Origin: Tretioscincus oriximinensis
Lineage: Eukaryota > Chordata > Lepidosauria > Squamata > Gymnophthalmidae
DNA: 64,000 nt
Direction: 5' to 3'
NCBI GenBank assembly: GCA_022410635.1
Contig: JAJVDF010000214.1
Span: forward strand, 1,535,075-1,599,074
The number at the start of each line of letters is the position of its first letter. Position 1 is the stretch's first letter. The translations under genes were made by a program, and so were the position numbers. This document shows, in pieces, positions 33,241 through 43,099 of this stretch. Below the pieces are notes generated by a model that was not told the DNA's origin, did no database searches, and saw nothing but the letters and a program-made list of their open reading frames with translations.

Positions 33241-33860
33241 AAGATCAGCCCGTTTTATTTTCTGGTGATTGCAAATACGGAATTTGCCTTTTTCAAAGTT
33301 GCTGCATATTGAGGTCTCATTTTTATTATTGTAGACTAAGGTGACTAGAAAATACCAGCAATAAAAATGATTGAAACAAATTGAACATTAAAGAAGAGTC
33401 TTATCAGCTTTTAACAGTTACAGAATTTAAAATTTCCAGGTGAACTGTTAATTTCATATAATACTGACCTTATTTTTATGTTCTCAGCAAAAAATAATGG
33501 TTCAGTTGTTAATGAGTTTTAATGTAATCAATCTTTTCCCCCCTGACATTATGTTTTAAAGCGGGTTAGATTATTTCCTTTGTGCACAAGCTTAGTAATG
33601 TGTGTTAGGGTTCTGTTAAAATACTTTTATTTCTTGCTTTTACTAAGGAAACAGATGCAGCAGTGGAAGGTAAGAATGGACCTTGGTTATATTGAGTTAA
33701 ACTTTTAAGTTTGGATTAATGGCAGTGGCTGATCAGGGTTTAAGACAGGTATCTTTCTAGTTCTTTACTTCAGATCATAAGATAAAACTTCCAATTGGCA
33801 TCATCAACAATGTTGATTACATCCCCACTTGTCCATTTCCTCTGTTTTGCAAATGCTTTA
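33241..33860. other. Unassigned intronic sequence
   Basis: AT-rich with no element recognised. Confidence 0.5.
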
Positions 33861-34450
33861 AAAAACAAATGTGTTGGCCGTCTGTCGCCATTTTATTTGC
33901 CATTCAGCTGCCACCTAATTCGAATGAGGATCCCCAGGCAGTCCCTGAGCCAATGAAATCTTTGTATTTGTATAAAAGCAGCTCCAGAGAGATTCTTCTT
34001 CAGGAGTTTAAAATGGAGGCTCTTTTAAAGCTCTGTCCACACAGAGCTTTATTCTGGGTAACCTCTCGGAGGCTTATCAAAATCACAATATACGAAGAAG
34101 CTGTTTACTGCATTTTAAAGACCTTTAGAGGACATGGACGGCTGGACTTGCATGGATCCGTGGGTAAACATGCCTCCAAAAGCGCAGGAAATAGAACACG
34201 GGGATCAAGACTGGTCTCATCAAAACATCCAGGTCTCAATTTGGATTTTGCTGTTTGGATACCGTTTAAACTGCTGTGGTTTACTGTGGTTTGTTGATTT
34301 GTTAGGTTGCTGGGTATTGACTTACAGCATCAGAACTCTGAGTCTCAAAAGCAACAGAGTCACTCACTTCAATCCTGTAGGTGCTGGTCAAGGAAAGACC
34401 AGAGGTTCTCTACAGGTCCGATCTGGGTATTGAGTTTAGTAGGAACAGCA
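33861..34450 (+). other. Unidentified segment with a 142-codon frame
   Basis: This stretch is GC-richer than its flanks and has an open frame at 33869-34297 (142 codons) with no family resemblance, hydrophobic core or repeat structure that I recognise. A TATAAAAG word lies at 33971-33978, inside the frame. CAGAGCTTTATTCTGGG at 34042-34058 resembles GAGCCTTATTCTGGGA in the fold-back at 36425. It is more likely part of a repeat or LTR-like element than a host gene. Confidence 0.25.
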
Positions 34451-34501
34451 GTAAATACTTCAGCTTGCTCAAGATTTCTCCCATGTCAGAAGCTCAGGCT
34501 G

Positions 34502-34604
34502 CACATCACTTATTTATTCCACTATAATTGAATATTCCACAATAAAGCATGGACAGTGTTTTGTCGTGGAATATCCAATTATAGTGGAATAAATAAGTGA
34601 TGTG
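34502..34604. repeat. Fold-back repeat, 39-bp arms
   Basis: The arm 34502-34540 (CACATCACTTATTTATTCCA onward) is inverted at 34566-34604 with a single mismatch. The loop is 25 bases. A related single arm occurs at 54645-54690 (GGATTATCCAATTACAGTGG), so the sequence is repeated in the genome. Confidence 0.85.
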
Positions 34605-34657
34605 GAGCTGCATCCCCTGTGGGATTTCAAACATGTGCAACATCTTATAGAATCCAG

Positions 34658-34972
34658 CTATTTTGCAGCCTCAACTGCCTCAGGTGAGCAGGGTGGACTG
34701 TCAACCCTGATCTCTACTGTTGGCGCCAAATCTGCCAGCACTTCAGGTGCTTGACTTTGTGCCAATTCCTGGTCTTTCTCCATCTGGATACCCCCATGCC
34801 AGTCCTCCTCATCAGAGGACTCCGGGCTGGCAGAACTTGTATCCATAACAGTCTCAGAAAATTGTTCCAGGAAATCTTTCATGCCAGTTCCAACTATTCT
34901 GTGATCTTTGAAACTGGTTTCTTGTTTCTTCAATGTATAGAAACTAAATTTATTAGCTTTGGGGAGCTCCAT
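34658..34972 (-). other. Unidentified 104-codon acidic frame
   Basis: The frame is rich in Glu, Asp, Ser and Pro, with a run ESSDEEDW near the middle, and it ends in a stop next to the fold-back at 34502-34604. Composition is unlike random intron and could be a fragment of a transposon-encoded protein. Reading further upstream on the minus strand meets stops. I recognise no domain. Confidence 0.25.
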
Positions 34973-36275
34973 TTTGGTGATGCAGTGTGGGTGAAGCAGA
35001 CTAATCTGGACATTGTCTTCCTTGTATTTTGTTTCATAATGTGGAAGAGAGTTTCCAGAATAGTGCTAAGCGTTACATTATTTCAGTCCAGAGATACTGT
35101 TAAGTATAGACTTTGACTTTCTTCTCTGTCTGCTAAGGAGGCTGCTGAAGATGTGTGGGTCTCTTTTGCCAAACCTACCCTTCAAGGTAAAAAACTTAGA
35201 GTAATTTTAGAAGGGCTTCTTGGGAATGGGGGAAAAAGACCATCACCTGATGCTATAGGGCAAAATAAATAATAGAAAATAAATAAAATATTGTAAGAAC
35301 GTAGTTTCTTTTCTTTAATAAATCCTGTTTTGCTACATGACAGGAAATTTTTGTGACTGATACTCCCTTTTATCAGCTTTTCTCTTTCCATATAGCATTG
35401 CTTGTTTTCTTGTTTCTAAAGCTAACAAAATAAAAAGAAATCCTGTTATTCTCAATGTTGTCCTTTGTGTTTTCTCACAAATCAAACAAGAGATGTAATA
35501 ATTTTGTTTCTCCTGGTTATATGCATGGTAATTGAATAATAATAGTATTTTATAACAACGGAGTCTTCATAACTAAAGTATTTTCCATTAAAGGATTATA
35601 ATAAAATTTAGATTTATAAATGAAATTCTGCAATTATGAATACTGAAACAGAAGTTTAGGTTTGATCAAATAGTAGAAAGTAATTTATTTTGTTTTATTT
35701 TTATTGTATTTTCAAATAGATGACTTTGCATATATCTCCATTCAAGTGTGATTTTTTTTTTTTAAGATGAACTCTCATTTTACAAAACATGATAATCTGG
35801 CAATTGTACTGATAGAGTAATAATTCCAGAGCCNGATTTTGTTATTTTTCTGCTTCAAAAACATTGAATGCAGTTTTATACAGAGAAAGGATATGGCTGC
35901 TTGAAATTATACATGCCATCAGTGACGGATGGCCTTTGGGTTCGTTGTGGCTGCNGGACACGCCAGAAATTACTAGTAATTAAAATCAATGATAAAATCT
36001 CCATAGAAAATAATGGCGAACCATTGGCCAATCGTGGGCTTTCTTAGAGGAACAAATCAAGCAGCGACAAATCAAAAAGCTCCAGACAGCTACTTTTAGT
36101 GATGTTTTGGTCGCCAATCCCAAGAGCTGAACCAATGGGAGGGCTGCCTGGGCGGAGCTACAGTCTCTCTTCCAGTCTGCCTGGAGGTGCCGTTTTGTAT
36201 TGGCAATTCATCTAATAGGCAGAGAGCAAGTCCAGTAAGCAGGGCCAGATTTAGGCTCCCCAGGGTCGGGTTTTG
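34973..36275. other. Unassigned intronic sequence
   Basis: AT-rich to 35930, then GC-richer to 36270 with CCAATCCC, CCAATGGG and GGGCGGAG words. No boundaries found. Confidence 0.45.
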
Positions 36276-36397
36276 GTGGCAGCAGCCTCCACATTTAACC
36301 ACCCTGGGCTGTAGCTGCAGGAGCACCCAGAAGAAGGAGGTTCCTGCTGTGGTTTCCTGCAGCTACTGCCCTGGGCGGCAAAATGTGGAGGCTGCTA
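36276..36397. repeat. Fold-back repeat, about 45-bp arms
   Basis: GTGGCAGCAGCCTCCACATT and GGGCTGTAGCTGCAGGA on the left reappear inverted as TCCTGCAGCTACTGCCC and AATGTGGAGGCTGCTAC on the right. About 32 bases separate the arms, with several mismatches. Confidence 0.8.
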
Positions 36398-36424
36398 CTT
36401 CCTTTCTCTTTCTTTCTTTTTTGG

Positions 36425-36603
36425 GGCCCTGTCCCCACTGAGCCTTATTCTGGGATATATCTCGATACAGAGCTTGGTCATCCACCTGCCAGTGTAGGCT
36501 GTGGCAGGTCCAATTCGGACCTGTCATAGCCTACACTAGCATGTAGATGGCACNTTCCTATTCTGAGATATAGCCAAGAAGAAGGCTCAGTGGGGACGGG
36601 GCC
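36425..36603. repeat. Fold-back repeat, 87-bp arms
   Basis: GGCCCTGTCCCCACTGAGCC at the left edge pairs with GGCTCAGTGGGGACGGGGCC at the right edge. AGTGTAGGCTGTGGCAGGTCC pairs with GGACCTGTCATAGCCTACACT at the centre, around a 5-base AATTC loop. Mismatches are scattered. It lies 28 bases from another fold-back. Confidence 0.85.
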
Positions 36604-36604
36604 T

Positions 36605-36965
36605 TTCTGTGCTTTCTCTCCTTTATTTCTCCTCCTTTTTTCTCCTTCCAAGTTTCTTCTTTTTTTCTTCCTCAGTATACCTCCTCTTCGGGCCTTTCCT
36701 CCTTGCTTCATAATTTCTAGGTTGAGTTCTAGATTTCGTTTGTGGTGTGTTTAAAGTGTGAATAACCAAAATTATTAGCCCAGTTTTTATTTTACTCCTA
36801 ATGTGGTTTTTAATTTTCTGTGGCTGTTCTTTCTTCCCTTTCTTCTTTTTATTTCTGTCCTTTCGCTTTCTCTTTCCTTCCTTATTTCTATCCTTCTTTT
36901 CCTTTTTGCCGCTTTCCCCCTTCCTTCTTTTTTTTCTTCCTCTTTCTACCTCCCCTTTGGTCCCA
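36605..36965. repeat. Long pyrimidine-rich tract
   Basis: The + strand is dominated by CTTT, CCTT and TTCT words for most of this interval, with one mixed break at 36715-36800. The lysine-rich minus-strand open frames across it are a by-product of AAG/AAA/GAG codons. Confidence 0.8.
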
Positions 36966-37022
36966 ATCTGGCTTGAATTCTGCATTTTATTAAAAAAGGG
37001 TTTCTGCTGAGCATATGTCTTT

Positions 37023-37043
37023 TATATATATATATATATATAT
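37023..37043. repeat. (TA)n microsatellite
   Basis: About ten uninterrupted TA units. Confidence 0.95.
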
Positions 37044-37202
37044 GAAAAATCACTTCTAATTGTAGTTGAGTTCTAGTTTTTCTAGTGGCAGAATGGTTCT
37101 CAGTTGCATTTCTGCCTGCTTTTCTGTGCTGCTTCGGGCAGCATCTTTGTTTCTGGCAAAATGGCTCTCAGTTGCATTTCTGCCTGCTTTTCAGTGTTTA
37201 AG

Positions 37203-37440
37203 AACTATTAAGACCTTCAATTAGGCCACCTCTCGAACACCACCTTTCGAGGCTGAAGAGGCCCAAGCATTGCAGATGGATTTCATAAGGGAGGTGCCTG
37301 TTCTAGTTGCCCTTTTCTGCATCTCAGAAATGAGATGTGGTGACCAGAATTGTACACAATATTCCTAATGTGGCCTCACCACAGATTTATAAAGAGGCTA
37401 AACAACACTTGCTGACTTGTTTTTGATTCCTTTCCTGCAC
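37203..37440 (-). mobile_element. CR1/L2-group LINE 3' UTR fragment, antisense
   Basis: CACCTTTCGAGGCTGAAGAG repeats the block at 29703-29722. It continues further into the element with TGACCAGAATTGTACACAAT and AATGTGGCCTCACC. The true 3' terminus is missing, so this is an internal piece. Confidence 0.7.
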
Positions 37441-37472
37441 ACAGGTTTGATTAGGTAATCTGATTATAAATG

Positions 37473-37640
37473 AGTCCCTGAGCCAACTTCCTGTAATAGC
37501 AAAAATGTTTGCTGTGGACGGGTCACTAAGTGCAGAGTTGTGAAGAATGCATTCTTGCGCCTGGGGCTAGCTGTGGTGCAACCTGGGAGCTGTAGTCTTC
37601 AGGACATCAGGCAAAAAGCATTAGAAATGGAAGAAAAAAA
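37473..37640 (+). repeat. Interspersed repeat family B, 5' part
   Basis: GAGCCAACTTCCTGTAATAGC, AAAAATGTTTGCTGTGG and GGGAGCTGTAGTCTTCAGG parallel the first 130 bases of the 10003-10370 copy. Confidence 0.5.
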
Positions 37641-37840
37641 ATTTTATAAGGAAAAGTATCACCCAGCCAGCATCAGTGTCACTAGCAGATATATTTACTT
37701 GTTTTTCCTTCTTTTTAAAGAAGCACAATTGAAAACCATATTAGGTGTGTTATTTATTGTTATTTTATAAATACACTTGCTCAATTTACACAGATTCAGG
37801 AATTGGGAAAAATAATGGGGGAAAGAGTGGAATAAAGGGG

Positions 37841-37930
37841 GAAGGATGGAAGAAAAGAAGGAAGGAAGGAAGGAAGGAAGGAAAGAAAGATAGAAGGAAA
37901 GAGCAGGAAAGACGGAAGGAAGGACGAAAG
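37841..37930. repeat. (GGAA)n microsatellite
   Basis: GGAAG/GAAA units with interruptions. On the + strand the tract is nearly pure purine. Confidence 0.95.
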
Positions 37931-37939
37931 TGAAATCAC

Positions 37940-38018
37940 TTTCTGTCCCACCCTAGGGAAGTGATGACACTCCCTGTCCCACCCCGGAAGTGACCTGTCC
38001 TGCCCCCGGAAGTGATGT
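37940..38018 (+). repeat. Three imperfect tandem units carrying GGAAGTGA
   Basis: The order CTGTCCCACCC...GGAAGTGA occurs three times, with GGAAGTGA at 37957-37964 and CCGGAAGTGA at 37984-37993 and 38006-38015. It abuts the GGAA microsatellite. The motif equals the ETS-factor consensus, but no regulatory role is shown. Confidence 0.7.
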
Positions 38019-38631
38019 AAAAAATCAAGATGAGCTGTGCCCGCCAAGAACTCCTAGCATACAACATTTGTGCTGGGGTTGTGGCCCCCCAGAAAAAAAC
38101 TGCACCAGCTGCCACTGCATGCAATAAATAAGGAAACATAGTTAACAAAAGTAAGAGTGATATGGGAGGAAACAAGATTTATGCATTTTTCTACTCTTAA
38201 CCATGTATGTATGGACAACATTCTATGAGGAAATCATTTTGGTAACACAATTTGATACAAACCCCACTAAACTGGGCAAAGGGGTGTCTTCTCTGCCCTA
38301 CATTTCCCTGTTCTATTATAATTAACCCTGGATATATCTAATAATTTCCTAGAATACACAACTATGTATTCAAAGGCTACAGCCTCTTCTGTTCTGCTTC
38401 AGAGTGTGAAACAAGAGGTTCACAAATTATCTAGGTCTTACACCATACTGGAATTCATCCCCTAAACAATCAGATTTAGGTACATCGACACCTGAGTTCC
38501 ATGAATTTGTCTTGAAGTCAACCAGACTAATGGGTATCACAATTTCTTTGGATTATCCATGCTCTAGTAATTTTCAGATTGCGCTATTATAATGCACTCT
38601 ACATGATACTGTTCCTGAAGATGGTTTGAGA
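38019..38631. other. Unassigned intronic sequence
   Basis: AT-rich. The part just before 38632 probably belongs to the same LINE fragment as the duplicated unit. Confidence 0.4.
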
Positions 38632-39499
38632 ATTGCAACTTGTGCAGAATGCAGCCAAAGTAAATAAATAAATAGACTGGTGAGTGGAATGACTAGCAAG
38701 GTACACATCACACCTGGCTTAAAAGAGCTGCATTGTCTAACAATTTGCTACTGAATCCTATTCATGGTGTTAACCATAACAAATAAAGCTCTTAACCACT
38801 TGGATCCCAACTGTCTGAAGGGACGTCTCCCATACTGACCTATTCATGTCTTGATATCCGCAGGGAAGGTTCTTCTAGTTGTGCCACCAGTCTAACAAAA
38901 GTGGTGGGAACCCAAAACAAGACAATCTCAGTGGTAATTTCCAGACTTTTGAATAACCCTGTCCTTGAGAAGTATCAGGCTTCTTCATTGCAGACCTTCA
39001 TCTCTTTACTCTGGCCATTGACAGAAGTGACAGCTTCTTTATAAATACACTTGCTCAATTTACACACAGATTCAGGAATTGGGAAAAATAATTGCAACTT
39101 GTACAGAATGCAGCCAAAGTAAATAAATAAATAAATAGACTGGTGAGTGGAATGACTAGCAAGGTGCACATCACACCTGGCTTAAAAGAGCTGCATTGTC
39201 TAACAATTTGCTACTGAATCCTATTCATGGTGTTAACCATAACAAATAAAGCTCTGAACCACTTGGATCCCAACTGTCTGAAGGGACGTCTCCCATACTG
39301 ACCTATTCATGTCTTGATTTCCGCAGGAAAGGTTCTTCTAGTTGTGCCACCAGTCTAACGAAGTGGTGGGAACCTGAAACAAGACAATCTCAGTGGTAAT
39401 TTCCAGACTTTTGAATAACCTTGTCCTTGAGAAGTATCAGGCTTCTTCGTTGCAGACCTTCATCTCTTTGCTCTGGCCATTNACAGAAGTGACAGCTTC
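38632..39499 (+). repeat. 409-bp tandem duplication of a LINE fragment with templated filler
   Basis: Copy one is 38632-39040 and copy two is 39091-39499, nearly identical from AATTGCAACTTGT to GAAGTGACAGCTTC. Between them, 39041-39090 is a copy of 37765-37815 (TTATAAATACACTTGCTCAA through GGAATTGGGAAAAATAA). Conceptual translation (HITPGLKELHCLT, then LNHLDPNCLKG) looks like the C-terminal part of a LINE RT. Each copy is broken by stops. Confidence 0.8.
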
Positions 39500-42400
39500 C
39501 TCATCCCACTTGAGATTGTGTTCTAAGTTGGGTTCATATGAGAAGGGGTTACAGAACAACTTAAGTACAAATACTGAAGCTGAAAAGGTACAAATTAGAC
39601 TAATGGGGCACCAAGAATTTCTTGAATTCTTGCCAAGAAATCTCCCCTGAGTTTCCTTCCCTCCCTTAGACTAGAATGCAGCCATAAATAGCACATTGCC
39701 CTTTAGAGTTAATTGGGATATGTAGAATGTGGAATAAAACAACTGTTCCATAGAAAGTTAAGAACCAAACTCAAAAAGCTTTGCGTGTAAAAGAAAGAAC
39801 TTTTAACATAATCTTCAATTAGTAACAGAAGGCCAATAAATGAAACAGTAATGCTTTGCAATATAGAAAGATGAGATGCCTTGAAGAAAGAGAGTGACAG
39901 AGGGGCTGCAAGCCTCTCATATGTTGAACACTTGTGATTAGATCGTGGATGGAAGCAATAGACAGTTCTGCCAGGATGAGTCTAGCAAATTGGATCAATT
40001 AGGTTTGGAGAGTGCTTAGGCAATCTGGTGGAAATGTTTACATGCTGTGTCAAGTGAAACTTTGGGACGATCAGTCATTAGCACGGGGGACAAGTGATAC
40101 TGGCTTTGGCTTTAATCTATACAAATAATACATGCTTTGTGGAGAATTAAGGTCAGAAGAAAGAAGAACCTATAATGGTAAGTCCCTTTAGGAGACGCCT
40201 GATGATGTTCGCTGTCCAAATGTATGGCAGGGACATTAGTAAGAGCAAGCTAATGAAGACAGATTTGGTGTAGGTAAGACAAAATGGGAAGCGTCTGATG
40301 TAGTTTGCAGTTAATGGAATAACTAATGTAAATAGCTACCTCGCTTACTGTCATGATCACAATCCCTCAGTTAAATGAAAATCAGCCTCTGGGTGTAGGT
40401 GGGAAGCTCACTGCTTAACTAAAGTTCATTTCATTTTGGAGAGAAGGCAATGGTAGGAAAAAATGATTATAGAAGGGAAATGCTGATCAATGATTGAAAG
40501 TCTTTCTGTGCTAAAATACTGTCTCTTGTTCTTAATTTCTTATAAAGGTAAGATGAACATGTATTATAAGCTAATCAAGTAAGTAAGCTTACAAATCTTA
40601 AGCTTCCTGGTGATGCATAGACCGTGTTAGGCTACAAATGTTTCTAGCAGACTCTGAGCACTTAGGGGTTTTGCTCAGACTGCACAATCTGAATGTTAAT
40701 GAAGATTCAGCAAACCCACAGGACCAAAATATTACAGCACAAGTCATTTCTGTAATTTCTCACCATTGGGTTGTTAATGGAACATAAATCCTCTATAACA
40801 CCAGCAATTAACAGTCATGGCTAAGTTACAAGAAATGCCAAGAGGAGGGCAGCACGAGATACAAATTCATGCTGCTTTTACTGATCTGGAAACAGAGAAA
40901 AAAGCTAATGTACTGCTATCTCTATTCTAATCCATTAATGTCTTCATTTGCACTTTAAATGCAGCAAGGTGCTTTGTTAAGCAAATAAATTCCACTTATT
41001 TGTGTGGGATGTGAAGAAATTATGTTTATTTAATGTTATGCATATTCATTGGAATAATAATAAGAAAACATGCACTAGACGTACCTGAAAACATCTGGAG
41101 TGTGCCAAGTAAAAGCACTTGCTTATTATTTTTGGTTGGTGCATGGTTTTCAATGTCTATAATAAGTGGCAACCATGCAGTGGAACCACAGGACTTCGTT
41201 GTTTGATGTTTTATCCATAATGTGCTTATTAAAAGACTGTTATAATTAAGACTGTTGAAGTTGGTCCTGGGTAGCTCAGGGTTCAAATTCTAGCTCAGAT
41301 ATACATATTACATGGTCTTCTTTCCATTGCAGAATGAGGTCAAAAAAGGATTCCCACGCATGCACACATACACACACACACACAGAGGAAAAAATAGGCT
41401 TGTTAGAAAACCAAAAAGACAATATTGTAAATGATATAAGAAGGCCTTCTTTCTGCCATTGATAAGAATACTACATTGCACCATATTGGTTTCTGAAGAA
41501 GACTTTTCTCACTTCTATTAGCATCCAGACAATCTTTCAAAGCCTAGCCCTTCTCTATTCCATCTGTCATTTTGCCACACAGAATAAACGTCTGATTTTT
41601 TTATTTTATTTTGGAGTGGGAATGAAGAAAGAAAAGGACCACTTGAGAGAACTATTCAAAAATAATGTGCTATCATTGTTTTGGTCTATGTGAAATTGCA
41701 GTACTTCAGGATAGCATAGACAGACGCTTCTAGCCCATGTGGTTGGGTCTGTTCTGAAAATGAATAGTTGGTTCTATATGTTTTTGCTCTATCTTCCTTT
41801 GATTCATAGACACTACTCTGTCTAGAGAGCCTTTTTGTGAAGTCAGATCTGCTTTTTTAAATATTATGGTTACAGCCTTGTGCTGAGAACTGTAGCTCAT
41901 CACAATCCCTGGACTCCAATAATGTGGTGCTGAGGATGGCTACCTCATACCTATATCCCCTGGAGGGGATGGCCACCTCCTACCTACATCCTCTGGAGGG
42001 AGGGGCCTTGTGGGGAAAGCCACAAATGAGTCCCACTCTCTTTAGTCTTCAAATGCTACCATAAAGCCCTTGAATTGCTGTGATGTGACAGCTAAAAGGG
42101 AGTTAGTGATACTCAAACAGAGATATTTCTTTTTCCACTATCGTCTGATAAGGGGACACATATTCCAATTACAGAGACCTAAATATTGTATTGGTTTCTC
42201 TAGCTTTTCTCACGTTCAAATTATATTTCTTTAGTCTGCCATTTTCAACAAGGAAAATATGTTCTGTGTGGAACAAAGCTAGCATGGATTAGGGAGACAT
42301 CATGGAAATTGAGAAAGGTCATTTCTGTGATGAAGTGGAGACTACATACTTCATGTCATTTGCTGCGTTTGACAAAAAAAAATTAATAAAATCATTATGT

Positions 42401-43099
42401 ATAGTAGAATTATGTGCGTAAATATAAATACATTAAATATTTTATTTGACAATTGTTTTATGTTATCTAGCATAGTATCTATTTCTATACTACTACACAC
42501 ATAAATAAATGCATAGGACTTTAGGAAACCCTTATGCTCTAAAGCTGTAGCATTTCCTCCCTGTACCTCCATGAACAAATAAATTTGAGAACAAAGATTA
42601 TAGTTGAACACTTCTCTTTCACAATTAGAGGGCACATTCTTCTTCCACTTTACACCCTTTTTCATTAAAACACTCAAAAGCTTACAAGTGATTTAATCCA
42701 CCCAATCATTTGAGCACCTTCTTAAAGACTCATTCACCTTGCTGAAATGTGAATGGAGTATGCACTTAAGCACCATATTGGCAAAGAGGTACTTTTGTAG
42801 AAGGGCACAGACTTGCATAATCTTCCTTATACTGTGATAAGTGCAGCATTTGCTGTAAATGTGTTGGACTTGGAAAGACACAGGACAAAGTTTATTAAAA
42901 TTAAAGTTAAAATAAAGTGCTTTAAAGAACGTATGTGGCATTTCAACAAACACAAGCGACACTAACCAGTATGGAACAGAAATTACAAGATTAAAAAAGG
43001 ACTGAAAATTCTAAATTTAACAACTTTGACAATTTCCCTTGATCTAAGAGATGTCTAAAATTTAGAAAGATGTTAGCCTCACTTCCATCAGCTGTTGTT
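39500..43099. other. Unassigned intronic sequence
   Basis: AT-rich. It includes a (CA)n run at 41362-41385 and a 33-bp doublet at 41934-41999. No transposon or exon was recognised in the rest. Confidence 0.45.
41934..41999. repeat. 33-bp tandem doublet
   Basis: GGATGGCTACCTCATACCTA...CTGGAGG is followed directly by GGATGGCCACCTCCTACCTA...CTGGAGG with a few substitutions. Confidence 0.8.

Noticed and set aside
36478..36985. Lysine/arginine-rich minus-strand frames
   Set aside because: They are explained by the pyrimidine-rich tract. The composition is low complexity and no domain is present.
38632..39499. Possible CRISPR-like or satellite array
   Set aside because: There are only two units of about 409 bp derived from a LINE fragment. 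It is a single duplication in a vertebrate genome.
42351..42962. 108- and 89-codon minus-strand frames
   Set aside because: AT-rich chance frames with hydrophobic low-complexity stretches and no recognised family.
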